Of a stretch of 64,000 bases of DNA, positions 1 through 7,405 are shown one piece after another. The position numbers were made by a program, and so were the translations under genes. Origin of the DNA: AR12 sp036265915 (lineage in GTDB: Bacteria; Methylomirabilota; Methylomirabilia; Rokubacteriales; CSP1-6); assembly GCA_036265915.1 (NCBI GenBank), contig DATAOC010000087.1, positions 1-64,000 on the forward strand, read 5' to 3'. The notes under the pieces are model-generated. The model worked only from the letters and a program-made list of their open reading frames with translations. It did no database searches and had not been told where the DNA came from. Positions within the stretch are counted from its first letter, which is position 1. Each line of letters opens with the position of its first letter.

Positions 1-216
1 CACGAGCGCCGCCGCCAGCTGTTCCATCTGGGTGGCGAGGTCGGCCACGAGCTTGGCCTGCTCCTCCTGCCGACGCTCGAGCACAGCCAGGTCGTCGGCC
101 GAGCGATCCTCCGCCTCGACATCGCCGCGCGGCTGGCGCGTCATGCCGTAGAGCTGGCGCGCCGCCTCCACGAGCGTCGGCACCTGCAGCAGAAGCGTCT
201 TCCACGGCAGTCTCAC
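1..216 (-). CDS. Hypothetical coiled-coil protein, 3' part cut by window edge
   Basis: The reading frame starts at a GTG at 216 (N-terminus VRLPWKTLLLQVPTLVEAAR) and runs off the left edge after 72 codons, so only the N-terminal part is visible. Residues from about 40 on are rich in Glu, Gln, Ala and Leu in heptad-like order and are probably a coiled coil. I recognise no family. It starts one base after the stop codon of the alpha/beta hydrolase at 218-1435, so the two are probably cotranscribed. The start is chosen for that tight spacing and for frame continuity; the annotation is otherwise open. Confidence 0.55.
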   Translation of the reverse strand, partial: MRLPWKTLLLQVPTLVEAARQLYGMTRQPRGDVEAEDRSADDLAVLERRQEEQAKLVADLATQMEQLAAALV

Positions 217-217
217 G

Positions 218-1435
218 TCACGATGCCGGCGCGCCGAGCGCGCGCTGGTCGATCCCGAAGACGTCGGCGAGCCAGTCGCCCAGCAGCTCCTGGCCGATGG
301 TCGGGTTGTCGTGCTGACAGTGCTCGGCGCCCGTCTCCTCCGGCGAGACGAACCGCAGCGTGACGTCCACGCCGTGCGCCTTCGCGTCCTCGTACACCCG
401 GGTGGCCTGCGACATGCCGAGCACGTCGTGGCCGCCGTGCAGCACGAGATACGGGCCGCGCATGCCGCCCAGCACGCCCTCGAGCGTGAACGCGCGGAAG
501 CGCTCGACCGCCTCCTTCATCGTCGCCACGCCGAACACCCACTTGATGTGCGTGGCCAGCCCGTGCGACTCGTCGGCGTCCTTCCAGAAGTCGTGGATCG
601 ACCACAGCGCGCCGTGCGACACGCACGCCGCCAGCCGCGGCTCGCGCGCGGCCGCGCGCGCGGCGTAGTAGCCGCCGAGGCTGGAGCCGCACACCGCGAT
701 GCGCGAGGGATCGACGTCAGCGCGGGTCAGCAGATAGTCGACGCACCGGCCAATCGGCACCTCGTAGTCGGGACGCGTCGTGATGCCCTCGCGACGCAGC
801 GTGCCGCCCTGGCCGGGTCCGTCGATCATCAGCACGGAGATGCCGCGCTGAAGCGCGCCATGCGCCTGCATGAACCACATCTCGTCCTTGATCGAGTCGA
901 GGCCGCCCATCGAGATCAGGCACGGCGCGCGGCCGGCCGCCGACGGCGCCCGCACGAAGTAGGCGTAGAGCACGGCGCCGCGCTCGTACGGGATCTCCAG
1001 CACCTCCCCGGGTGGCCGGAGATGCGCGAGGAACCGGTGACTCGAGCGCTCCATCCGCGTGAACGTGTCGAGCCGGCGCGGGTCGTGCGGCTCCAGGAAG
1101 AACTCGGCCTGACGGTAATAGTCGACCGCGCGCAGCCAGCCGTTCATCGCCGTGCGCAGGTGGCCGCGTGCTTCCTCCTCGATGGCGCGCCGGGCGTTGC
1201 GCTCGGCGACGGCGAGCCACTCGCGGTGCCAGCTCTCGCGGTCGCCGGGCACGATGCGCGCGGCCGTGCGAAAGCACTCGCTGACGCTGCCGCCGCCCTC
1301 CTGCGTCTCGCCGAGACCGCGCCGGAACTGATACGAGAACCACGGCTGCTCGGGCCAGTGATGCCACCCGAACGGCTCGTAGTGCGGGCCGCGGTCGGGC
1401 GTGAGCCTGGCGATGACGTTGTCTTCGTCGAGCAT
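218..1435 (-). CDS. Alpha/beta hydrolase, 2,6-dihydroxypseudooxynicotine hydrolase-like
   Basis: A 405-residue alpha/beta hydrolase with a long helical N-terminal part (about 1-145) before the catalytic domain. This matches the FrsA / 2,6-dihydroxypseudooxynicotine hydrolase group, which cleaves C-C bonds of diketo-type substrates. The nucleophile elbow is G250-S-S252-L-G254, the likely catalytic Asp is D337 (in HGGHDVLG) and the likely His is H372 (in GAEHCQHD). There is no signal peptide, so it is cytoplasmic. The natural substrate cannot be read from sequence; an esterase or a beta-diketone hydrolase is equally possible. The gene is followed one base later by the truncated coiled-coil gene, and about 90 bases separate it from the thioesterase gene upstream. 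Confidence 0.8.
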   Translation of the reverse strand: MLDEDNVIARLTPDRGPHYEPFGWHHWPEQPWFSYQFRRGLGETQEGGGSVSECFRTAARIVPGDRESWHREWLAVAERNARRAIEEEARGHLRTAMNGWLRAVDYYRQAEFFLEPHDPRRLDTFTRMERSSHRFLAHLRPPGEVLEIPYERGAVLYAYFVRAPSAAGRAPCLISMGGLDSIKDEMWFMQAHGALQRGISVLMIDGPGQGGTLRREGITTRPDYEVPIGRCVDYLLTRADVDPSRIAVCGSSLGGYYAARAAAREPRLAACVSHGALWSIHDFWKDADESHGLATHIKWVFGVATMKEAVERFRAFTLEGVLGGMRGPYLVLHGGHDVLGMSQATRVYEDAKAHGVDVTLRFVSPEETGAEHCQHDNPTIGQELLGDWLADVFGIDQRALGAPAS

Positions 1436-1525
1436 CAGCGGCCATGATAGCGCGCGTCAGAGCAGCCCGCGCGGTGACCTCACGCCGTCCCGGCCGTCGC
1501 GGTATCGCCGAGCGCGGACGCGACG

Positions 1526-1921
1526 CTAGGCGAGCACCATCTGTGTCTGGATGGTGAGCGAGAGCAGGCGCCCGCTGTCGTCGGTCACCCGCGTCTGCCA
1601 CACCATCGTGCGGCGTCCGCGGTGAAGCGGCGTCGTCTCCGCGCGGACCACCCCGGCGCGGCCGGCGGCGAAGAAGTTCGTCTTCGACTCCAGCGTCGTG
1701 GTGGTGGCGCCCGGCGGCAGGTTCAGGAACGTGGCGGCCGCGCCGGCCGTATCGGCGAGCGCCATGAGCGCGCCTCCGTGCATCGCGCCGCCGACGGTCG
1801 TCAGCGGTGGGCGATGTGTGATCTCCGCCACGACGCGATCCTTCGTCGCCTCGACGAACCGGATGCCGAGCGTCTCGCCGAGGGTTCCCGCGTGCACCGC
1901 CTGGAGCTCCGCTGCGTCCAT
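1526..1921 (-). CDS. PaaI-family hotdog thioesterase
   Basis: This 131-residue protein is a single hotdog-fold domain of the PaaI / acyl-CoA thioesterase type. The characteristic stretch is VGGAMHGGALMALADTAG (about residues 47-64), where the HGG turn precedes the long hotdog helix carrying the catalytic Asp. Proteins of this family hydrolyse acyl- or aryl-CoA esters in the cytoplasm, often to rescue CoA from stalled catabolic intermediates. I chose the ATG at 1921 because the longer upstream frame is Arg-rich, has no family similarity and overlaps the divergent regulator. It is divergently transcribed from the MmyB-type regulator at 2008, which may control it. Confidence 0.85.
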   Translation of the reverse strand: MDAAELQAVHAGTLGETLGIRFVEATKDRVVAEITHRPPLTTVGGAMHGGALMALADTAGAAATFLNLPPGATTTTLESKTNFFAAGRAGVVRAETTPLHRGRRTMVWQTRVTDDSGRLLSLTIQTQMVLA

Positions 1922-1955
1922 GCGCGGAGAGTGCGCCCGCTGGCGGCGAAATTCA

Positions 1956-1972
1956 ATTACCTGCCACGTAAT
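1956..1972. promoter_or_regulatory. Candidate operator, ATTAC-N7-GTAAT inverted repeat
   Basis: A 5-bp inverted repeat with a 7-base spacer lies in the 86-bp divergent region between the thioesterase and the MmyB-type regulator. It is the only AT-rich patch of this intergenic region. A related TTAC-N7-GTAA element, preceded by the same CAATTACCT sequence, occurs at 40599-40614. An autoregulatory site for the XRE-type regulator is an inference from position and symmetry only. Confidence 0.35.
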
Positions 1973-2007
1973 GCGCGCCGCGCGGGCAACGGTGTAGAGT
2001 CCGCGCC

Positions 2008-2832
2008 ATGGAGCGCGCACGCACCGCGGCGACGGAAACCGGCCCCGGCCCGCTGCTTCGCCAGTGGCGGGCCCGACGACGGCTGAGCCAGCTCGACCTC
2101 GCGGTCGAGGCCGGCGTCTCGTCACGGCATCTCAGCTTCGTCGAGACCGGCCGCGCGCAGCCGAGCCGGGAGATGGTGCTGCTGCTGGCGCGCGCGCTCG
2201 ACGTCCCCTTCCGCGATCGCAACGCGCTGCTCACCGCCGCCGGCTACGCGCCCATCTACCGCGAGACGCCGCTGGCCGCACCCGCGATGGCGCAGGTGCG
2301 GCGCGCGCTCGACTTCATCCTGCGCCAGCAGGAGCCCTACCCCGCGCTCGTGCTCGATCGCCACTGGAACGTACTGGCGGTGAACGAGGGCAGCGCGCGC
2401 GTGCAGGCCGCGTTCCTCGACCTTTCTCGCGTGGCCACGCTCGGGCCGCCGAACGCGATGCGGCTGATGTTCCATCCCGACGGCTTCCGTCCGCACATCG
2501 TGAACTGGGAGGCGACCGCCGCCTCGCTCATCCAGTGGCTGCACCGCGACGCCGCGAGCGGGATCGGCGGGCTCGAGACCCGCCGGCTGCTGGACGAGCT
2601 GCTCTCGTATCCGGAGGTGCCGCGCCAGTGGCGCACGCTCGACCTCGATGCGTCGACCGCGCCGTTCCTGCCGATCGAGTTCCGCAAGGGCGAGCTCGCG
2701 CTGCGATATTTCACGACGCTCACGACGCTCGGAACGCCGCACGACATCACCGCCCAGGAGCTGCGCATCGAAGCCTTCTTCCCCGCCGACGAGGCGACGG
2801 AGGCGGCCTCCCGCCGCCTGGCCGGCGCTTGA
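2008..2832 (+). CDS. XRE-family transcriptional regulator with MmyB-like ligand domain
   Basis: This 274-residue regulator has an N-terminal XRE helix-turn-helix (about residues 15-70: LLRQWRARRRLSQLDLAVEAGVSSRHLSF in pieces) and a C-terminal MmyB-type ligand-binding domain (about 95-270). The MmyB markers include YPALVLDRHWNVLAVNEG and the ending LRIEAFFPAD. MmyB-domain regulators bind small hydrophobic ligands such as fatty acids and usually control a neighbouring oxidoreductase or hydrolase gene. Here the divergent neighbour is a PaaI-type thioesterase, which would fit an acyl-CoA or aromatic acid signal, but the ligand is unknown. The TGA stop forms part of the -35 box of the next gene's promoter. 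Confidence 0.88.
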   Translation: MERARTAATETGPGPLLRQWRARRRLSQLDLAVEAGVSSRHLSFVETGRAQPSREMVLLLARALDVPFRDRNALLTAAGYAPIYRETPLAAPAMAQVRRALDFILRQQEPYPALVLDRHWNVLAVNEGSARVQAAFLDLSRVATLGPPNAMRLMFHPDGFRPHIVNWEATAASLIQWLHRDAASGIGGLETRRLLDELLSYPEVPRQWRTLDLDASTAPFLPIEFRKGELALRYFTTLTTLGTPHDITAQELRIEAFFPADEATEAASRRLAGA

Positions 2833-2857
2833 CCCGGGCGCGCGGCGTGCCTACTCT
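2829..2857 (+). promoter_or_regulatory. Sigma-70-like promoter, -35 across the regulator stop codon
   Basis: TTGACC (2829-2834) and TACTCT (2852-2857) are separated by exactly 17 bases and point at the DUF3047 gene starting at 2873. The TGA inside TTGACC is the stop codon of the preceding regulator gene. The predicted transcript would have a 5' leader of only about 10 bases. Confidence 0.5.
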
Positions 2858-2872
2858 CCCAGCCAGAGCTGT

Positions 2873-3535
2873 ATGATGCGGCGTCTTCGGTCCGTGGGTC
2901 TGCTGTTCGCCGCGGCGGTCACGCTCGGCGCGGCCGCCGGCGGCGTCGTACGCCTCGACGACTGGGACGCGTATGCGCCGGGCGCGTCCGTCCTCGGCAG
3001 CGTCTGGAGCGCGTATCCGGCGGGACCGAAGTTCAAGTTCGCGCCAGCCGTGGTGCTCGATGGCGGACGCCAGGCGCTGATGCTCAAAACCGAGAACGAG
3101 GCGATGCGCATCGGCCGGGCCGTGAAGGTCGATCCGCGCCAGACGCCGTGGCTGACGTGGGAGTGGAAGGCGCTCGTGCTGCCCGAGGGCGGCGACGTCC
3201 GCGATCCCAAGCGCAACGACCAGGCCGGTCGGGTCATGGTGATGTTCGAGGGGCTGAAGGGCGTGCTCTACGTCTGGGACACGACGGCGCCGGTGGGCAC
3301 GGAATCACGGCCGGACGGCTTCGAGATGTTCCAGCGCGCGCTCGTGGTCGTGCGCTCCGGCGAGCCGAGGGCCGGTCAGTGGGATCGACAGCGCCACAAC
3401 GTCTACGCCGATTACCGGCGGCTGTTCGAGAGCGAGCCGCGCGCCATCAAGTGGATCGGGCTGGAGAGCCATTCGAATGACACGCATAGCCGCACGGCCG
3501 TGGTGTTCGGTGGCGTGCGGTTCGAGGCGCGCTAG
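2873..3535 (+). CDS. DUF3047 family secreted protein
   Basis: This 220-residue protein begins with a Sec-type signal (MMRRLRSVGLLFAAAVTLGAA, cleavage near residue 22-25) followed by a single DUF3047 domain. The domain shows the typical Trp-rich core, with WLTWEWKALVLPEGGD near residue 100 and WIGLESHSNDTHSRT near the C-terminus. The function of DUF3047 is unknown; a jelly-roll-like carbohydrate or surface-binding role is sometimes assumed but is not shown here. I chose the first of two adjacent ATGs (2873 and 2876), because the longer upstream frame is a shadow within the regulator gene. It converges with the NlpC/P60 gene, leaving three bases between the stops. Confidence 0.8.
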   Translation: MMRRLRSVGLLFAAAVTLGAAAGGVVRLDDWDAYAPGASVLGSVWSAYPAGPKFKFAPAVVLDGGRQALMLKTENEAMRIGRAVKVDPRQTPWLTWEWKALVLPEGGDVRDPKRNDQAGRVMVMFEGLKGVLYVWDTTAPVGTESRPDGFEMFQRALVVVRSGEPRAGQWDRQRHNVYADYRRLFESEPRAIKWIGLESHSNDTHSRTAVVFGGVRFEAR

Positions 3536-3538
3536 CCG

Positions 3539-3994
3539 CTACAGCAGCCGGCGGGCGCCGACCCAGCGCTGCCGGTACCACGCCTCGTCGAGTCGCGAGA
3601 CCTTCACCACGTCGCCGGGCTTGGTGGCGTGCACGAACTGCAGCCCGCCGACGTAGATGCCACTGTGCCCGAGGCGATCGAAGAACACGATGTCGCCCGG
3701 CTCCAGCTCGTCGCGAGCGACGCGGGACCCGAGCCGATACTGCTGCTCGGCGTTGTGAGGAAGCGCCACGCCCGCCCGGCCGTACACGAACATCACGAAG
3801 CCCGAGCAGTCGAAGCCCGCCGGCGTGGCGCCCCCGCGCGCGTACGGCGTGCCGACGTAGGCCATGGCGATCGACACGATTCGTGACCGCGCCGGCGACG
3901 GCACCTCGGCCGCCGGGCGTGGCAGCCGCGGGCCGGAGGCGCACCCCGCCGCCGCCAGCACGACCAGCAGCGCACCGAGGAGTCGAATGCCCAT
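3539..3994 (-). CDS. NlpC/P60 family cell-wall lipoprotein
   Basis: A 151-residue lipoprotein with a lipobox ending at C18 (LAAAGC) and one NlpC/P60 peptidase domain (about residues 38-150). The catalytic Cys is C63 in DCSGF, the His is H110 in GHSGIYVG, and H122 in FVHAT is the likely third residue. Enzymes of this family cut peptidoglycan stem peptides, usually between D-Glu and the diamino acid. The lack of an SH3 or LysM domain makes it the minimal Spr/YafL-like form. It stands alone on its strand: the ARC gene upstream ends 104 bases away, and I found no convincing promoter in that gap. Confidence 0.9.
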   Translation of the reverse strand: MGIRLLGALLVVLAAAGCASGPRLPRPAAEVPSPARSRIVSIAMAYVGTPYARGGATPAGFDCSGFVMFVYGRAGVALPHNAEQQYRLGSRVARDELEPGDIVFFDRLGHSGIYVGGLQFVHATKPGDVVKVSRLDEAWYRQRWVGARRLL

Positions 3995-4098
3995 GGTCGG
4001 ATGCTATCGCGGAACACGGCCATGACCGAGACGCGTGATGACACCGCGCGCGTCAGGCCGGCGTGCCACTCCGCGCGCCGCACCGAGGCGGCCGCCCG

Positions 4099-5721
4099 CT
4101 ACAGGTACTGCCCGGTCGTCACCACGCGCTCGACGTCGGCGGCTTTCGGGGCCGCCGCGTCGCTCGCCACCAGCTTGATGGCCACGATGCGCTCGCGCTT
4201 GCGGCCGGCGATCTTCGCCCAGTCGTCGGGGTTGCTGGTGTTCGGCAGGTCCTCGTTTTCCCGGAACTCCTCGCGGACGGCGCTCACGAGGTCTTCACCG
4301 GTGATGCCCTTCTCTCCCGTGCCGATGTACCGCTTGAGCGCCAGCTTCTTGGCCCGCCGCACGATGGACTCGATCATGGCCCCCGAGGCGAAGTCCTTGA
4401 AGTAGAGCGTCTCCTTCTCGCCGTTGGCGTACGTCACCTCGAGGAAGCGGTTCTGCTCGCCGACGTCGTACATCGCATCCACGGCGGTGGCGATGAGCGC
4501 GCGGGCCGCGTCGTCGACCGTGCCGCCCGCGGTCGCCAGCTCGGCGCGGGCGATCGGCAGCTCCGTGGTGAGGTACTTGCCGAAGATCTCGGCGGCGGCG
4601 CCGCGATCGGGACGCTCGACCTTGATCTTGACGTCGAGCCGGCCCGGCCGCAGCACGGCCGGGTCGATGAGGTCCTGGCGGTTCGAGGCGCCGATGACGA
4701 TGACGTTCTTGAGGCCCTCCACGCCGTCGATCTCGGCCAGAAGCTGCGGCACGATGGTGCTCTCCATGTCCGACGAGATCCCGGTCCCCCGCGTGCGGAA
4801 CAGCGCGTCCATCTCGTCGAAGAAGACCACGACCGGCACGTCCTCGCTCGCCTTCTCCTTGGCCTTGACGAAGATCTCGCGGATCTTGCGCTCGGTCTCG
4901 CCGACGTACTTGTTCAGCAGCTCGGGGCCTTTGATATTCAGGAAGAAGCCCTTGATCTTCTCGCCGCGCTTCTCCGAGATCTTCTCGGCGAGATTGTTCG
5001 CCACCGCCTTGGCGATCATGGTCTTGCCGCAGCCGGGAGGACCGTAGAGCAGCACGCCCTTCGGTGGCGCCAGCTTGTGCTCCTTGAAGTAGTCGGCGTA
5101 GAGATACGGCAGCTCGACCGCATCCTTGATGGTCTCGATCTGGGCGCCCAGCCCGCCGATCTGCTCGTAGCCGATGTCCGGGACTTCCTCGAGGGAGAGA
5201 TCCTCGACCTCGCTCTTGGGGAGCTTCTCGAGCAGGTAGCCCGACTTCGCGTCCATCAGCACGTGATCGCCGATGCGGAGCGGCAGCTCGCGCAGCGGCT
5301 CGGCCACCACGGCCACGCGATCCTCGTCGGCGCGCACGGTCACGAGCGCGCGGTCGGCAGCCAGACGCTCCTTCACGATGACGACGTCGCCCTGGATCTC
5401 GTAGCCGGCGAGGGCCACCACGTTCAGCGCCTCGTTCAAGATCACTTCCTGGCCGGGCTTGAGCGTGTCGATCGCGATGGACGAATGCGCCCGGACCTTC
5501 ACCTTCCGACCCTGCGCCAGGACGTCGACCGTATCGTCGTCGTTGGCCGCCAGGAACACGCCGTAGGTCGACGGCGGCGCCGAAAGCTTCTCCACCTCCT
5601 CGCGCAGGGCGACGAGCTGCTCGCGCGCCTCCGCCAGCGCGCGCGTGAGCTTCTCGTTCTTGCCGAGCGCGTCGGCCAGCTCCAGCGACCGGATGTAGTC
5701 GGGCGAGTCCTGGCGGCTCAT
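4099..5721 (-). CDS. arc: ARC/Mpa proteasomal AAA+ ATPase
   Basis: A 540-residue AAA+ unfoldase of the bacterial proteasome (ARC; Mpa in mycobacteria). An N-terminal coiled coil (about 10-50), which in this family captures Pup-tagged substrates, is followed by tandem OB domains (about 50-165). The ATPase domain has Walker A GPPGCGKT (227-234), Walker B VVVFFDEMD ending at E303, and an arginine-finger region around LRPGRLD (357-363). It ends in GQYL, the C-terminal tail that docks into 20S proteasome pockets, so it should be gate-competent. The ATG at 5721 was chosen because upstream sequence belongs to the sigma-54 activator gene, 11 bases away. No pup, dop, pafA or prcBA gene lies within the window on either side. 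Confidence 0.93.
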   Translation of the reverse strand: MSRQDSPDYIRSLELADALGKNEKLTRALAEAREQLVALREEVEKLSAPPSTYGVFLAANDDDTVDVLAQGRKVKVRAHSSIAIDTLKPGQEVILNEALNVVALAGYEIQGDVVIVKERLAADRALVTVRADEDRVAVVAEPLRELPLRIGDHVLMDAKSGYLLEKLPKSEVEDLSLEEVPDIGYEQIGGLGAQIETIKDAVELPYLYADYFKEHKLAPPKGVLLYGPPGCGKTMIAKAVANNLAEKISEKRGEKIKGFFLNIKGPELLNKYVGETERKIREIFVKAKEKASEDVPVVVFFDEMDALFRTRGTGISSDMESTIVPQLLAEIDGVEGLKNVIVIGASNRQDLIDPAVLRPGRLDVKIKVERPDRGAAAEIFGKYLTTELPIARAELATAGGTVDDAARALIATAVDAMYDVGEQNRFLEVTYANGEKETLYFKDFASGAMIESIVRRAKKLALKRYIGTGEKGITGEDLVSAVREEFRENEDLPNTSNPDDWAKIAGRKRERIVAIKLVASDAAAPKAADVERVVTTGQYL

Positions 5722-5732
5722 GGCGTGCCCGG

Positions 5733-6761
5733 TCAGGCGGCGGCGGTCTGGAGCTCGTCGGCGCCCGCCGGCTCGGCGGCGGCGTCGTCCTTGCTCGCGA
5801 GACCACAGTCGACGATCTTGTAGAGCAGCGCCTTGTAGCTGATGCCGAGCACGCGCGCGGCCTTGGCACGGTTCCAGTGCGTGCGCTCGAGCATGTCGGC
5901 GATGGCGATCCGCTCGGCGTCGCGCGCCGCGCGCCGGGCGATGGCCTTCAGGTCCATCCGTCCGTCGCCGTCGGCGACCACGGCCGTCACCGCCGATACG
6001 GCGGTCGTGGCCGGCACTCCGGCGGCCGCCAGCTCGCGCTCCACGCCGGCCGTCGAGCCGAGCACGACGATGCGCTTGATGACGTTTTCCAGCTGCCGGA
6101 TGTTCCCCGGCCAGGCGCACTCGAGCAGCAGCCGGCGGGTGGCGGCGGGGATCTCGACATTGCGACCATAGGCCGCGTTGGCCATCCGGAGGAAGTGCTC
6201 GGTCAGGACGGGAATCTCCTCGCGACGCTCACGGAGCGGCGGGATCCGGATCTCGATGACGTTGAGCCGGTAGTAGAGGTCCTCGCGGAACCGCCCGGCC
6301 GCGATCTCGGCCGCCAGGTCGCGATTGGTGGCCGCAACCACCCGCACGTCGGTGGAGAGCACGCGCTCGCCGCCGACGCGGGCGAACTCGCCGTCCTGCA
6401 GCACGTGGAGCAGCTTGGCCTGCAGCCGCAGCGGGACCTCGCCGATCTCGTCCAGCATCAGCGTGCCCTTCTCGGCCAGCTCGAACTTGCCCGGCTTGTC
6501 ACGATAGGCGCCCGTGAAGGCCCCCCGCTGGTGGCCGAACAGCTCTGACTCCAGCAGCTCGCCCGGCAGCGCGGCGCAGTTGACCTTCAGGAACTGGCGG
6601 GACGACCGGGGCGAGGCGCGATGGATCGCATGCGCGACGATTTCTTTGCCGACGCCGCTCTCTCCGGTGAGGAGGACGGCGGCGTTCGTCGTCGCAACCT
6701 TCGCAACCATGTCCCGGACGGCGCGCATCCCGGGGCTCGTGCAGCGGTCCAGCTCGTTCAT
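5733..6761 (-). CDS. Sigma-54-dependent transcriptional activator without sensor domain
   Basis: This 342-residue protein consists of an AAA+ sigma-54 interaction domain and a Fis-type helix-turn-helix. Walker A is GESGVGKE (33-40), the sigma-54 contact loop GAFTGA is at 80-85, and Walker B is LMLDEIG (101-107). The HTH lies near the end (THWNRAKAARVLGIS). It has no receiver, PAS or GAF domain, so activity is probably set by abundance or by a partner, as for PspF. The ATG at 6761 is preferred over the longer frame because AAAGGA lies upstream at correct spacing. It sits directly before the ARC gene, suggesting one operon. A -24/-12 type promoter candidate upstream implies autoregulation. Confidence 0.9.
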   Translation of the reverse strand: MNELDRCTSPGMRAVRDMVAKVATTNAAVLLTGESGVGKEIVAHAIHRASPRSSRQFLKVNCAALPGELLESELFGHQRGAFTGAYRDKPGKFELAEKGTLMLDEIGEVPLRLQAKLLHVLQDGEFARVGGERVLSTDVRVVAATNRDLAAEIAAGRFREDLYYRLNVIEIRIPPLRERREEIPVLTEHFLRMANAAYGRNVEIPAATRRLLLECAWPGNIRQLENVIKRIVVLGSTAGVERELAAAGVPATTAVSAVTAVVADGDGRMDLKAIARRAARDAERIAIADMLERTHWNRAKAARVLGISYKALLYKIVDCGLASKDDAAAEPAGADELQTAAA

Positions 6762-6808
6762 CGATTCGATCCTTTCGGCAGCGTTTGTGATGACGACGAG
6801 GCTGCAAA

Positions 6809-6824
6809 TGCACCTGTTGGGCCA
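6809..6824 (-). promoter_or_regulatory. Candidate sigma-54 promoter (-24/-12)
   Basis: On the minus strand TGGCCCAACAGGTGCA has GG and GC dinucleotides exactly 10 bases apart, the invariant spacing of sigma-54 promoters, and matches TGGC at -24 and TGCA at -12. The predicted start would be about 35 bases upstream of the ATG of the sigma-54 activator at 6761. The 164-bp region 6762-6925 is clearly more AT-rich than its surroundings. Confidence 0.5.
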
Positions 6825-6848
6825 AATGCGCGCGCACAAAATGCAGCC

Positions 6849-6865
6849 GAATTCTCAGAATATTC
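6849..6865. promoter_or_regulatory. Imperfect palindrome upstream of the sigma-54-like promoter
   Basis: GAATTCTCAGAATATTC is an interrupted palindrome (outer arms GAAT/ATTC, inner TCT/AGA partly paired) about 25 bases upstream of the -24 element. An upstream activator site for the encoded Fis-type HTH is possible, although such sites are usually farther from the promoter. Evidence is position and symmetry only. Confidence 0.3.
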
Positions 6866-6925
6866 GCAAAGGAGAACCGCCGTTCACTGCGGGGTGGGCA
6901 CTTCTTACAACGCCGAACGTAGTCT

Positions 6926-7393
6926 TTACATCGGTACGGATTTCGGCCCGCTATTGCCGCCGAGGTGCTTGAGGTCCCCGAGCTCTCGCAGGGCGTTGAC
7001 CATCTCGGCGGGAATCGCCTGGGCCTTGAGCGACCCGTCTTCCATGATGCGCGCGTAGACCCGGGTGGCGCGCCCCTCGCTCACCGCAGCGCCGCTGACC
7101 GCGTTCTTGGCCTTGCAGTTCCAGTGCAGGGTGTGCTCGCGGATCTCGGCGAGGGTGATCGTCGTCAGGATGCGATCGCCGTAGGCGGCGGGTCCGATGA
7201 ACCGGAAGTGGATCTCGCCCATCACGAACGTCGTGCGATCGTTCTTGATCATCTGCTCGATCGGATAGCCGATGATGCGGAACAGCTCGTGCTCCGTGTC
7301 GTTGAACCAGGCGACGATCCGCGGGTAATAGACGAGCCCGAACGGATCGGACTCACCCCAGTTGACCGTGATTTCCTTCCAGTACATCGCCAT
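6926..7393 (-). CDS. 4-hydroxybenzoyl-CoA-thioesterase-like hotdog protein
   Basis: A 155-residue hotdog thioesterase. The motif WGESDPFGLVYYPRIVAWFND near the N-terminus is the signature of the 4HBT group, with the catalytic Asp in the SDPFG segment (about residue 16). These enzymes release free acid from aryl- or acyl-CoA. It is the last gene of the eight-gene minus-strand operon that begins with the amidase at 15214, lying 12 bases after the hydantoinase-like gene. This suggests that the operon's pathway reaches a CoA thioester, or that a CoA ester has to be recycled. The specific acyl group is not predictable. An alternative role is a YbgC-like housekeeping thioesterase. Confidence 0.85.
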   Translation of the reverse strand: MAMYWKEITVNWGESDPFGLVYYPRIVAWFNDTEHELFRIIGYPIEQMIKNDRTTFVMGEIHFRFIGPAAYGDRILTTITLAEIREHTLHWNCKAKNAVSGAAVSEGRATRVYARIMEDGSLKAQAIPAEMVNALRELGDLKHLGGNSGPKSVPM

Positions 7394-7405
7394 GAACGTG
7401 CTCTC

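Noticed and set aside
4063..5823. Long open frame of 586 codons on the plus strand
   Set aside because: It is antisense to the ARC gene, rich in His/Arg/Val/Asp repeats typical of GC-rich shadow frames, and has no family motif.
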